Part shown: positions 12,577 to 24,630 of the stretch, one piece after another
Layout: each line of letters starts with the position of its first letter
Numbering within the stretch: position 1 is the stretch's first letter
Assembly: GCA_003049485.1 (NCBI GenBank)
Contig: PYST01000068.1
Location: 1-64,000 of the forward strand
Length of the DNA: 64,000 nucleotides
Direction of reading: 5' to 3'
From: Ophioceras dolichostomum
Taxonomy: Eukaryota > Ascomycota > Sordariomycetes > Magnaporthales > Ophioceraceae
Notes under the pieces: model-generated
What the model was told of the DNA's origin: nothing
Databases searched by the model: none
The model's input: the letters and a program-made list of their open reading frames with translations, nothing else
Program-made: the position numbers and the translations under genes

Positions 12577-15405
12577 ATGATGTCCTGTAGCTCCTCCTTC
12601 GGAACCCCCAGCGACGGAAGACGATATAGGACCACCACTGGGTATCCCCCGACTCTGGCCCTTCCCCCTTTCATCCACCAAAGCGCCGTCGCCTCGGCCG
12701 CTGCCGCGCACCAGCAACAGCAACAGCACAGCGACTTCCATTCCTACTACTCCCCTCGTCATCTCTCCCCGTATCCACTCTCCGCTTTCCCCAACGGCCG
12801 TTCGTCCAACATGCCTAGTGATGGTCATCATGATGGAGGAGAGGCGCCTCCGAGGAAGAGAATTGCCATGGCGGTAAGAAATAAAAAGACATTGCCCCTT
12901 ACCCATTACCCCCCTTCTCTCCCCTATGCCTACCCCCTTACTTCCATCCAATCTTCAGACGCACGACCATCTCTCAACCCGACGAGTTTTGCAACTCATT
13001 TTCCATTTCCAACCTTTCTCATACGGCTAAAGACCAATGGCTCAGTACGCCGGAGAATTTTACGCAAGTGACATTGTAAAGGTAGCTAATCCGCAGCGTC
13101 CACAACAACCAGTGCAACCGCTGCCGTAAGCGCAAGATCCGATGCAGCGGCGATCCAGGAGGCGGCCAGCCGTGCGTCAACTGCAAGAGCGCGGGCGCTG
13201 AAACCTGTCAGTTCTTGCGTGTGAGTACAAATTCTACTGTGCCTTCCTGTTGGACACGCTGTCACTGCTGTGCCCAGGATAAGCTTAGATGGTCGACCCC
13301 TTTAATCGACCATGCCCCCTTTTTGTTCAACGGTTGCCATCCGAGAGCTAAAACTGACACCATAGCCCGGCCAACAACAGGTCTCGTCCACGCACATGCC
13401 GATGCGCGACAACGCCGGCGAGGGCAGCAGCAATAGCAATGGCGCTCCCCACCCACACTCTCACGGCGGTCACGGATCTCAAGGATCTCACGGATCGCAC
13501 TCGCAGACGCCCGCCGGTCCGGCCACGGAGGTCGGCTACAACCTCGACGCGTCCCGCGCCACGGCCGTCCACCGCGGCTCCATGCCGCCCCTGCCCGCTC
13601 CATCGGCGTACGGCACGACTGCTATCGACGGCCTCCCGAGCGGCAGCAGCGGCAGCGACATCCTAGCGGCGGCCGCCAGCTACGCCCGCGCGCCGACTGC
13701 GGCGACGGCCACAGCCTACTCCGCATATGGCACCACCATGGGAGTGCAGCCGCAGCGCACCGCCTCGAGCGCGTCGGTCTACGGCTGGGGCGTGCCCGGT
13801 AACGCCTACACCACCGCGGCGGTGGCGGATGACGACTACCGTGACCCGTCCGCGGCCCTGCAGGGCTCGCACTACTACCCCGGTGTGATGACCGCGGCAG
13901 ATCCGGGGTCGTACGGCGGCTCGTCCTCGGGCTGGGGTACAACGGCATCTTCGTCTCGCACCAGCAGCAGGGCCGTGGCCGTGGCGGCGGCTGGCACGCC
14001 TGGCAGCAGCAGCAGCATGTACGTGAGCGTCGACCCCGACACCACCACCAATACCCACCAACACCACCACTACCAACCTCTCCCCCCGGTGGCCGCCCCG
14101 ATGCATCACCACGTCGGGAGTGCCGCTGCTTCCCTCGTCCATCGCCCGGCGCTCGCAAGCGTCAGTGCCGGCGCTGGTGGGGAGACCCGGCACCACCACC
14201 ACCACCAACAACAAGCCAGCCCCTTGACATACCACCCCGCTGCCCACCACGGTGTCCATGTCGTCCACAGTGGTTTGCCTGCCGTCTCGATGCCGACTCC
14301 TGCCGCTGCCGCCGATGCCGCTGCTGCTGCCGCTGCTCTCGCCGCTCTCCCAGGTGGTCCCCCTCCTGTCGACAGGATGCTGCCCCAGCCCCTGCCGCTG
14401 TCCTCGCCTTCCCGCTCGGCCGGCCTCGTCCGCCTCATCACGACAGACGGTCTTCCCAATTTGAATACGTCCTTCGTCGGGGAGCCGACTGTCCTCGACC
14501 CTTCGACTCCGACAGCACACCACTCCGCCACCGCCGCGTCCTCGCCCATCGCGTTTATCGCTGGAGCCAACTACTCCGGCTTCGGCGCCATGACAGCAGC
14601 AGCAGGCGGGCCGGTAAGGGTGAAGGCGGAGTCGCCTCTCTCCCCCTCAGCCGGCAGGGGCGGCTGCGGAAGCATCAGCATCAGCCACGACGGAACGACA
14701 GGAGGAGGCTCCTGCTCCGGCACAGTAGACGACATTCCCTCAGGCACAACCGCAACCATCACAACAGGAGGCATCACAGGCGGAATCACAGGCACCTGCA
14801 CCACCCCGCCGTCGCCATCCGACAACTACTCCTCCACCACGTCCGCTAACAACAATGGCCTCTTATTCCCCAGCTCCCTCCGCGACGCGCTCAGCTCCCA
14901 AGGCCCTGCCGCCAACGTCGACCTGTCGGCCTACAACTACAGCTCCGGCGGCGGCGGCGATCACCACTCGGACGCGTCGTCTGCTTACGGCGGAGCTACG
15001 CCATCCACCCGTCGCACCTCCTCCACGGCCAGCCACTCGTACGTGCCACTTCCGACGCCGCCTAGCGCCGGACACCCTGGCAGTGGCCAGCATTATCATG
15101 GGCTGGGGGCGTACGCGTATAGCACCCATCACCAGGGACATAGCCATCATCACGGACATGGACACCATCAGTCTCATCATGGTGGTGGTCATTATCACGG
15201 GCATCATCAGCAGACGCACCACCACTCGTCGTCGTCGTCGTATGGCGGCCACTCACAGCATCACCACCAGTCGCAGTCGTCTTCTTCTGCTGCTGCTGCC
15301 GAGCACGTCGCTGTTGGGAGCGGTGGTGTCGGTGGGAGTGGATCGTCCGGCTCTGTCACCGGGGCGGACGGGCACCTTCGCGGCTCGGGTGGCAGCCGGC
15401 GTTAG
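12577..15405 (+). CDS. Zn(II)2Cys6 binuclear cluster transcription factor
   Basis: Predicted nuclear DNA-binding regulator of about 809 residues in three exons: 12577-12873, 13113-13220 and 13381-15405, all joined in phase 0. The zinc cluster starts exactly at the first splice junction: RKRIAMA then CNRCRKRKIRC, with six cysteines at about residues 100, 103, 110, 120, 123 and 131. It is followed by CQFLRVSST, a linker I associate with one fungal Zn2Cys6 subfamily. The cluster lies near the N-terminus and no fungal-specific middle homology region is evident. The remaining roughly 670 residues are low complexity, rich in Ser, Gly, Ala, His and Thr, with poly-Ala, Gln and His tracts. Short pieces such as SMYV, SLVHRPA, DRMLP and LITTDGLPN look like conserved islands. 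The first ATG (MMSCSSS) has in-frame upstream space but no better start. Target genes are unknown. The zinc cluster is certain, the start less so. Confidence 0.88.
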
Positions 15406-18400
15406 CTAGCTGTCTTCCTATGCTAGACTAGTCCGTCTCATCAAGGGGGTCCGTCCCGCTCCTCTTCCGTTCCTAGCTCTGCATTCCTAAGGCCTCCCTC
15501 GTTTTCTATCTTTCCCGCATCATTCTCCGTATCTAAGTGCCCCTTTTCGCATTGCATTTCTCGTCTTGCTTGCTTTTCCCCTTCATTCCATTCTCCTAGT
15601 CTCGTCTCATCTCGTCCCGGCCTCTCCCCGTCTTGCCTTGTCTTCCCTCACACCCCGGTGTGGACTTAGGCGGTCTTACCCAGCCGGACACTTCCTGATG
15701 AATGGAGGCAGCGAGGACTAAGTCTGCATATTTTGCCGAGTGGCACCTCACCTGTCCGAATTACAACATCCGCGAAGTCTTATTTGCTCACTTTTCGTCT
15801 TTCTTCCTGATGTATGCTTATCTTTTCTCCCAATCCTATTTCGCCGTTTGTTTCTCGTTTGTTCCGCTCTGTCGGGTATCTGCTTCTGGGTGGTGTGCGT
15901 GGTTGTGTTGATGGATGGGCACGGAAACTGTCCAAAAAAGAAAAAAAAAGAAACCCAACAAAAAAAGGGTGTGTGTGTGGTTGGTGTACAGATGTCTGTT
16001 TTGTTGCGTCCTGTGTCACTTGAGAAATATTCCGTTCATTCGTTCGTTCTTTTCTTTCCGTCCGTCCAGCTAGCATGCAGCTACCCGTTGGCTCTCTCTG
16101 TTGCGGTTTTTTCTTTTCTTGTTTTTCCTCCCCCTTGCTTTTTTTGTTCATTTTCCTGTTCTCTTCGTTGTCCGGGGGAACTCTCGATCTTGATTGACTT
16201 CGACTATTCTATTCTTGTCCTTCCTTGTCTCTCCATTCCATCTCTCAAGTTTCTTATCCCTTTCCCTCGTCTCTGACTTCGATGCTTGCTTTTTTTTTCT
16301 TTTTTTTTTCTCACCATCCCACCAACCAGCCCCGCGCTTTGTACACACAACGTACGACATGCATGATGCACCACCACCACACCAGCATGCCCCCTCCACA
16401 ACCCACCCTTCACGAAGATGTGGCAGCAACGGCAGCGGCAGACTTCGACGTGAGGGGGAACAAGGTTACGCACCAGCGACACCACCGTCTCACACGCTGC
16501 CGTCACGATTTCGACCCCGCTTCGTCAAGCTTTGTCCCCCTTCTCAACCCACGTCCTCCCTCACTATATCTCTTTGCTTGGGTGCCATCCGATGGCAATT
16601 CACCCCTGATCCCGATACATACCTACCAAAGTCTTCACTCTACTGGAGGTACCTCCCCACGGTACCTGCCATAATCCTACTCCCCTACCGCCCCCAGCCC
16701 TGGCCGGCTTTCCTCCGAGGTCACATTTCATCTACATACTATCATCTCCATCGGTACCTGCCTTGTGCGAGACCTCGTGCGAAACCTCGTGGGAGAGGGT
16801 GTCACTTATCGCCACCCCAGCTGTCCAATACCATTCACACATCTGCTTCGTACCACGCAGCAAGCAGTGCATCCTCAACAAAAAGAGCCACACAGCCATA
16901 CACATCACGGCTTTCATCCTTCGCAGAGGATCTCAGACACACTTTTTCGTTCTGCACAACCAGCACATCACAACCTGCAGGCGTGCATGCACCATTCACC
17001 ATTCACCATAGTCATCGAGCACGCAGCGGTCAGCGTACAGTGTGCGTTTGCCGTTTCGTTGTCCTAGCACTTCCGAGAGGAGGCACACTTCCAGAACAAG
17101 CGGCATGCATGATACCAACGGCACAGCACTGCCACGGCCAGAAACATCCATACATGATGGGACGGAGAATCCTCGAGCCTGACCAGCATGTAATGCACGA
17201 TACGAGAACAACGAGCAGCCTGCAAACAACAATAGCTTTGCCTTGCTCTGCCTTAGGCACACCTTGCAGATCCTGCGTCTAGGCCATGAAAAACAAAATG
17301 GGTGGACGAGAAACCACGGTTTACGAGCACGAGCGCCACAATCAAGTTCGAAACACGCATCCGCCCCGACATTCCGAACTCGAACCCGAGCTCGATCTCG
17401 AGCTCGGCCCTCGGCTGGACGTCACACCTCGCTGATGACAGACCTGCCACTACTATCTGTCGTCTGTCACTTCCACTCCCATCCACACCCGGCCCTGCAC
17501 ATCCAGACAGACTCGTCCAGTCTAGTCAGGCATGAAGCATGGAGGCCGCCAACATGTCAGTCACACTTTGACATATCTCCCTGTCTGGTACAAGGAGCAC
17601 ACATCTCGGAGCCTGGCTCGAAGGGTTACTGGGGAAGGATTTGCAACCTACAGCGTTGACCTCAATGTTGCGCCCCTACAACGTCATCACCCTCCGTCAA
17701 CCCTCCTCCTTCTCTTCCATCCCCTCCCTGCCCGTTGTCATAGCCACAACAAAGCAACCTCCCGGACGCTCAAGCCCCGGCTCGGGCCCGACCTGCACGG
17801 TACCCCCGTCGTCTTTACGGAATATCCCCGTCATATTAAAAGCGTGGCGACCCTCCCCGGTCGGGCAGCTGCAGATCTCCCTGTCTTCCTTTCGTCACGC
17901 ACCCATCGTCGATCACCACCCAGGCAGTCAGTCCTTCGGTCCATGGACACCGTGAGCCCTCGTTTTTCACCCCGGTCTCCTTCATCATCACTCGCTTCCT
18001 CCCGCTCCGCCCCCGCCCTGTTTCCGCTCAACGGAGATAACTCCGGGCGTGAACGAGGGAGGACCGGACGAGATGGGATGGGATGGGATGGGATGGGATG
18101 GCAGGTGGGGGCGGGTCATTTTCTTCAAGAGACTACATACCTCCGTCGCTTTCTACCGCTCAATACCGCTCCCTCCCTTTTTTGACAACTCGGGATGGCG
18201 AGCTGCATCCAAATTGAGGGGTTATCAGTCACTGCATCCTGGTTGGCTAGCGGGCTGGCACAGCTCGACACAACAAAAACCCTGCACAGGACCGAGTGGG
18301 CACCCATGCAGCACACGGCTCCAGCTCAGCCTACCTAGGTGGTACCTATCTCGCTGCCAGCCTGCCCAGCCCAGCCCTTGTGGAACAGAAAGACGACGTC

Positions 18401-21205
18401 TGTTACCATTTATGGATACAGAAACGGCCCTTTCCTCCCCTTCCATAAGAGAAAACGAAACCGGTCACCAGCCGACTGACTGATTGCCAACTGGACTCGC
18501 CCCAACTGACCAACCAGGAAGACACCCGACCTAGTTGTCTATCGCCTGCCTTCGTCAGAAACCAAATGCCACTTGTCCTAAACGCATTGGAGACTTTGAC
18601 TCAACTGGACTGGACTGCTGCTCCGGAAGCGGAACGACACAGAGAGACAGCACACACGCCCACATACACGCCCTCACCACGCGTTTGTGTGACCAACCTC
18701 CACAGCTCGACCCGGCAGACACGATCCTGCATACCGCCGTGTCTCAGGGCCCATTTTCTCTCTTTCGACTGTTACGTTCGATGCAGCAACAAGCGGCGAC
18801 AAAGCAAGCAAGGGGTGCTGATGGACGGAAAAGAGTCACCTCTGCTTCCGCGCCACAACACGACGACATCGGCATTGGGCAGGCAGGTCGAGACGACTGA
18901 CCTCCACGTCTCCCTATTTACCTCTGGCGGTGGTGGGTGGGTGGCCCATTTGTCTCCGGTCTCGGCCGCCGCCTACTCACCGCCTCCTTGCCTTCCATCA
19001 GAGCAACAACAGGCGAGGCGAGACAAGCTGTTTGCGCCTGCGCTGACCGAACGCATGAAGCTGGCACGCAGCATGCGGCGAAGCACAAAGAGAAGAACAA
19101 GAATACCACCGAGATAGATGACAAGCACTCTCTGACTCGCCCTCATGCACTCTCGTCACAATCTGCGACTGTCTCTTGGGGGAGGCGCTGCAGCGCTGTG
19201 ACTCCACCTGACGGGACAGCTCGGAGAACGCCGAGGTGATGCACCCAGCTCCCTCCCAAAGAGGACGTGCGAAGGAGAGGAGAGACCGCGCTGCGTCATC
19301 ACCCGTCGGAAGAGTCCAGGTGACTCGACGGCACATACACGACAAGGGTTGCGGCTGGCCTTGCCTCGATTGTTCGTCCGTCCGTCCGTCTGTTAGTTTG
19401 TCGACTCATATGGCTCATCATCGCCAATCACTTCCACACACATACGTCGGAAGTGTTTGCAGTTGACGCCCGCACCTACGCCCACGCCCACGTCCAACGG
19501 CTGGCCACTGATAGCTACTGCTAGCCATGGACGCCGCCAAATGGGTTGGTTGCTTATCCCCGTCCTATTCCATCCCTCGACCGCCGCCTCCCTCCCTTCC
19601 TCCCTCCGATCAACACCATAGGCACCCCAACCCTCCATCCCTCCACCCCCTACTTCACTCATCCTGGAAATGATGGGGGAGAACCACGCGCAGCACGAGC
19701 ACGCTCGTGTGATCTATCTTCACACATCCCGCATTATCTTCTATCCCTTTCTATGTATGCTTCCAACGGTCGCTTCTGACTGGTGCTTTCACCGAGATGA
19801 TGCACAAGCAGGCTGGCTGATCCCTACCTACCTGACCTATCTATCACTTGATCAAAACGTCGCAACACGTATCTATTCTGGCCTCTTCCTCCTCCTCCTC
19901 CTCCTCCTCCCTCTCACCATCCACATCACCGGAATATTGGTCATTCCTAATCAGCATAATTAATCTGCTGCCTTTTTGTTCGTTCTAGTCATTTTACATT
20001 CGCACTTGATAAGATACATCCCTTCTTTCCATTCGCGCCCTTTGTATAGGCGGCGATACCAACCACAATACCATTTATCTCTGATTATCATTTCCCTCTT
20101 TAAAAAAGCACGACGAAACCCAGAGTAGCGAAAAGAGAACGAAAATATATCATCGACAACCAAAACGCATCCTTATCATACATGTCTAGGTTGCTACCTC
20201 CCTAAGGTACATACTTCTCTGCAGCTGTTCTGGTCCACTGGCTGCTTGGCTTTGAGGCTCCGTCCCCGTTGCCAGCACACCTTGCACATTTCCACTTGTT
20301 ACACTTGTCTATCCATTACGATAGTCTATTCTCCTACCTTACTGTTTTCCGCGTATTCCATCTCCGAAACCAAAAGTATTGTTTGAAAAAAAGTCCAAAA
20401 ATGCAAAAGCAGCCCAGAAAAAGAGAGTTGGGATCCCAACAACTTCCTGTATTTCCTTCTTTTGCTCCCTCGTATTCATGATTTCCCATCTGTCTTTTTT
20501 CTGATACTTTTTTTCTTTTCTAATGCTTGCTGCTATTTGTCTCCTCACCTTTGCCTATCTGTCTGTTCAATCGGGGTCGCTGCATTTTTATGTCCCTCCC
20601 GACACTCGCAAGACGAGTAGGGTGGGACTTCGCTCTAGAGGTTAAACAATGGGTCACCCCTCCCTCATCATCAATCCTGTCTGCTGCACGTCAACAACAA
20701 GACGAGTCTCCTGTTGGTTGCTTTTTTTTTGTGTGGTTCTTTCTCCCGCCTTTTTCTCGTTCTCACGGCGGGGGGATTTGATAATACAGAGAGAGAAAAG
20801 GGCAAGGAAGGGAGAGGGACAAAATGAAGAGGATAGAAAATAAGAGTGGCAGTAGAGAGAACGAGGGGGGAAAGAGGAGGATGGAGGAGGAGAGAGAAGT
20901 CGCTTGTATTAGACCCAGGACAACCTCTGTAAAAAGATCTTCTCGACCCATGTTGTCGAGCCTTAATCACTGCCGTCCGAACTTTGCTCTATGTCTATAA
21001 TGTGTTCAGGTGCAAAACCGTCCGCGACGTGCTGGTGGTGATGTGGGGTACACGTGAGGCAGACGTTGGATTAACCTCGACGTTACGGCGGGGGTCCATT
21101 CAGAATCATCAAACCAACTTTAACCGCCACAGACGACCGGCACCACGTGCCCATCCACTCAGGCAAGGCCTTCTTCATGGCAGGGACAATAGCTGATACG
21201 GGAAA
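15406..21205. other. Intergenic, 5.8 kb, no supported gene
   Basis: No conserved reading frame or exon chain is recognisable. A 362-codon plus-strand frame (16194-17282) is rich in Pro, His, Ser and Thr, has no domain and no splice context, and looks like chance. Sequence features include long T and CT runs near 16100-16310, a GGGAT pentanucleotide tract at 18075-18101, a CTC repeat near 19888-19912 and GA-rich DNA near 20790-20900. The first part probably contains the 3' untranslated region of the transcription factor. Confidence 0.6.
18072..18101 (+). repeat. (GGGAT)n pentanucleotide repeat
   Basis: Five consecutive GGG runs spaced by AT (at 18075, 18080, 18085, 18090 and 18095) followed by GG. 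This is a simple repeat and also fits the G-quadruplex consensus on the plus strand. Confidence 0.8.
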
Positions 21206-22515
21206 ATGACGAACCACCCGTCGCATGAGGATGAGCAAGAGGAGGAGATCGGTAGGTTTTGCTGGCAATACCTGCAGCTGGAAGCCGGCCTCGACTACCC
21301 CCGTGCCGAGACGCTCCGGGAAGAACCCCACCAGGAGCGAATCTACAAGATGCTTTTTGGGGGTGAGGCTCCAACATACAGGCCTCCCCATCGCTATCAG
21401 CTGAGAGTGCTGAAAGAACTAGCGAGGCGGATTGAGGCGAGCATTGACGATTGGGAACAGCATGTACGTATATCACGAGAAGGGGTTCATCGCATACGGT
21501 CGGTCTGGACTCGGGGCCAACGGACGGAGGGGGATGACAGCGGGGTTTACATCTTTCCGTTCCGTCTCGGAACCGCGACGAACAGGGAGTCTCCGAGAAC
21601 CTAGCATCGGCCCTCGCGGACCTCATAGCGCAGCCGCTACAATCGGAAACCACGGCGGCCCAGCAGAAGAGCTACGTGACCTACCACGTATCGTCCTTGC
21701 CCGGCGAGCCTTCATCAGGTCTGCCAACAACCGCCTCAGCGGCGGCAGCAACTGACCCAACGACAACAACTGCTACCACTACAGCTGCTCCACGAATAAT
21801 AACCCTCCTCGAATCCCGCTCCCTCATCGCCGCCTCCGGCACCACCGGCCTCCGCACCTGGGAAGCCACCCTGCACCTCGGCAACTACCTCTGCGCGAAC
21901 CCTGAAACCGTCGCCGGCAAGCGCGTGCTCGAGCTCGGGGCCGGGACGGGGTACCTGTCGGTCCTCTGCGCGGCGCACCTCGGCGCCAGCCACGTGATCG
22001 CGAGCGATGGGTCGGAGGACGTGGTGAACAACCTGCCCGAGAACATGTTTCTGAACGGGGTACGACGAACCTTGCCTGGTGAAGGGGAAGAAGATGCGGA
22101 GAGCAGTGGTTGTTGTGGGGGTGGTGACGACCGTGAAATACTAGGGAAGTGGAAGGGGTCTTGTACGATGCAGCCTATGGAGCTCCGATGGGGTCACGCC
22201 CTGGTCGGTACGGAGGAGAGCGTCTGGAACGGAAGGAGGAGGGTGGACGTCGTTCTAGGGGCCGACATCACGTACGACAGGACCGTTATCCCGATGCTGG
22301 TCGCTACGCTGGAGGAGCTGGTGTGCATGTATCCTGGAGTAGAGGTTTTGATATCGGCTACGGAAAGGAACAGGAGCACGTATGAAAGCTTCCTGGAGAG
22401 GGCAAAAATGTCGGGCTTCAGGGTCGAGGATGTGGTGTTCCCGGTGGATGGGACGAGAGGGCCGTTTTTCGATAGAAAAGTGCCGATTCATATCTGTAGG
22501 CTTGGGAGGGGGTAG
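21206..22515 (+). CDS. EFM3: EFM3/FAM86-type protein-lysine methyltransferase
   Basis: Predicted SAM-dependent methyltransferase of about 395 residues. Yeast Efm3 and human FAM86A (EEF2KMT) methylate a lysine of translation elongation factor 2 in the cytoplasm. There are two exons, 21206-21463 and 21586-22515, joined in phase 0 by a 122-base intron (donor GTACGT). Exon 1 has the FAM86 N-terminal region (FCWQYLQLEAGLDYP, RYQLRVLKELARRIEASI). Exon 2 has SYVTYHVSS, a Thr/Ala-rich insert, then TGLRTWEATLHLGNYL, the SAM-binding motif LELGAGTGYLSVL with the acidic residue in IASDGSED, and the post-motif VVLGADITYD typical of this methyltransferase family-16 group, followed by VLISATERNRSTYESF. The Thr/Ala insert (residues about 115-140) and an acidic Cys-rich insert after NGVRR are lineage-specific. 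It is in the same orientation as RPS24 downstream, 542 bases away. The family is clear; eEF2 as substrate is inferred from orthology. Confidence 0.88.
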
Positions 22516-23057
22516 CAATAGGAGGCAGGCACCAGAAAGAGAGACCAGGGGAATGACGTGAACGGGGCTCAACAGAAGGGTGAGAGTGAGAACGGAGGCT
22601 GGAGATGGAGAGGGATAGGTACTCTGGACAGGCAGGCCAAACATATGCGCGAAAAAGACTTCCATGTTTACAGCTACCAGGTACACCATTTAGCGATCAT
22701 CAATGGCGTCTGGGATAAGTCCAGCGGCGGCAATCACTTTCAAGACGACAGTGAATTTGGGTTGCGGTCCACGACTTCATCAGAACCGATGAATGAACTG
22801 CGGGCATGGCCCCACCTTAGTTTCACGTGCAGTGACATGTTAGGGCACACAACAAAATTAATGAGTTCGGCGCTCGGATAATCTCCGGCTCCGGACAGTT
22901 AACGAGCTCAGTGTGGCTCCAGTCAGGGCTGGGGACCCGCCAAACCACTGTTTGCTGCACAGCGTAAAAAAACACACCCACGCCAAAACCTGCCCGCAGT
23001 GCTCTCCTCCCTCTCGACGACAACGATCTGTTCAACAACCACATCTCTGTCGCAATC
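22516..23057. promoter_or_regulatory. Spacer with the presumed RPS24 promoter and 5' leader
   Basis: This 542-base gap separates two plus-strand genes. The last 80 bases before the RPS24 ATG are rich in C and T, as usual for fungal ribosomal protein leaders. One TTAGGG hexamer at 22840-22845 matches the site bound by Tbf1-like factors that control ribosomal protein genes in several ascomycetes, but a single hexamer can occur by chance. No other gene is visible. Confidence 0.35.
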
Positions 23058-24041
23058 ATGGCCGACTCCGACGCCCCCGTTACTCTGCGCACGCGCAAGT
23101 TCATCCGCAACCCTCTCCTGGGTCGCAAGCAGATGGTCGTGTGAGTGTTCAGCCCTCTTCCCGTGGTTCCCGTGTTTGGCGATGCGATGCGAGGCAACGA
23201 CGGCGGCGGCGACGACGACGGCGATGGGTGGACGGTACGACAACGACGGGTCACGATGCAAGACGGAACTGCGGTGACGATCGAAATCGATGCATCCCCG
23301 GTCATCTGTCGGTCGCAATCAATCGCGAGCATTCTTTGAGTGCCGAAAGTCACGTCTCGGCGACAACCGGCATCTCGAACCCTTCCTCGTCCATTCGCCA
23401 TCGCCGGACCGTCTACCGCTCTCTCCCACGTCGATTGCCACCAGCTCTTCCCGAACAAAATAGCATCGAAAATTTCCACCAGATCAAAGAGCTGGATCCA
23501 GAACTAATCACCGGAAACAATAAAATACAGTGACATCCTGCACCCGACCCGCCCCAACATCTCCAAGGAGGACCTGCGCGAGAAGCTGGCGGGCATGTAC
23601 AAGGCGACCAAGGACCAGGTCTCCGTCTTCGGCCTGCGGACGCAGTTCGGCGGCGGCAAGACGACCGGCTTCGCCCTGATCTACGACTCCCCCGAGGCGA
23701 TGAAGAAGTTCGAGCCCACCTACAGGCTGGTGCGCGTTGGCCAGGCGAAGAAGGCTGAGAAGGCTAGCAGACAACAACGTGCGGTTTCTTCTCCTCTATT
23801 CGCTCCCCCCAAACCCCTCCTCATCCTCCCTCCCCGGCTGTCTTGTGGACTTGCATACTCCATCCAGACTGCTGGCGGTCCAGCCCACTCACCAGGCACC
23901 TTCTCCTTTCTCTGGACCGACCGATTTGCTGACATGAAATATCTCTTCTCTCCGACTACAGGCAAGCAACGCAAGAACAGGCAGAAGACGCTCCGCGGCA
24001 CGGCGAAGGTCAAGGGTGCGAAGGCGAAGAAGGACAAATAA
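23058..24041 (+). CDS. RPS24: 40S ribosomal protein S24 (eS24)
   Basis: Component of the small cytosolic ribosomal subunit, about 136 residues, matching the family's usual length. There are three exons: 23058-23140, 23531-23778 and 23962-24041. The first intron (390 bases, GTGAGT) interrupts the Val codon of QMVVDILHP. The second (183 bases, donor GTGCGG) interrupts the Arg codon of SRQQRKQRKNRQK. Recognisable blocks are MADSDAPVTLRTRKFIRNPLL, RPNISKEDLREKLAGMYK, VFGLRTQFGGGKTTGFALIYD, YRLVRVG and a basic C-terminal tail ending KGAKAKKDK. Both joins restore the conserved protein exactly. The weak second donor is supported only by the conserved product. Orthology is very secure. The long introns are typical of fungal ribosomal protein genes; I saw no clear snoRNA boxes in them. 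Confidence 0.97.
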
Positions 24042-24630
24042 ACGGATCGTCTGGCGTTTTTTCTTCATCCTCGAGCAGCAAAGGGACGAGCATTCTTTTT
24101 ACGGGCCTGGTGGCATACGGCACCCACGTTTTTCGGCCGTGGACGTGGAAAACAAAATCTGTGCTGGTTGGGGTCGCGGGGATTTGGGGATTTTCTTTGC
24201 TCTTTTTGTTCTCGTTCGGTCGGTCGTCTTGTGTTTTTGTGCACATCATTGCGTCGTCGAGAGAAAAAGCAAATGACTCTCTTTCTCCTCCGACCCTTCC
24301 TCCTCCTCCTTCTTATTTACTACTACTGGTCATGGCGGCGTGAATAGGATTGGGCTTTATTGCATTTAACGTTCTCCGATCTTATGACAGCTTGCTCGAG
24401 GTGTACGACGAGTGCCGTTTTCCCCCTCCTTTGTCTCTCCGGTCGTGGAAGCGGCGGGAGAATGTGTCCCGGTCCTCCTGCAGTTGATATTGCCACCGTC
24501 GTCCTAGACTTTTTACTCGATATTGACAGTACAGGGCCGGTCCCGCGTCTGTGTTGGCGGAGTCCAAGACGTCTGTGTTGTCCAGCGGAAACCACGTCGT
24601 CCCTCTCTCTCGATCCTTATAACCACCAGC
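24042..24630. other. Convergent 3' spacer between RPS24 and the small secreted protein gene
   Basis: No reading frame of interest. It should hold the 3' untranslated regions of two convergent genes. No clear terminator or polyadenylation element could be assigned. Confidence 0.5.

Noticed and set aside
13663..14523. 286-codon minus-strand frame opposite the Zn2Cys6 gene
   Set aside because: Shadow of the GC-rich coding strand; composition is Arg/Gly/Val noise.
16194..17282. 362-codon plus-strand frame right of the transcription factor
   Set aside because: His/Pro/Thr/Ser-rich, includes translations of poly-T and CACCA repeats, no family signal; chance frame.
22823..23479. 218-codon minus-strand frame over RPS24 exon 1 and intron 1
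   Set aside because: Lies antisense to a certain gene and its intron; no domain.
23141..23530. RPS24 intron 1 considered as a snoRNA host
   Set aside because: No convincing C/D or H/ACA box pair could be found by eye.
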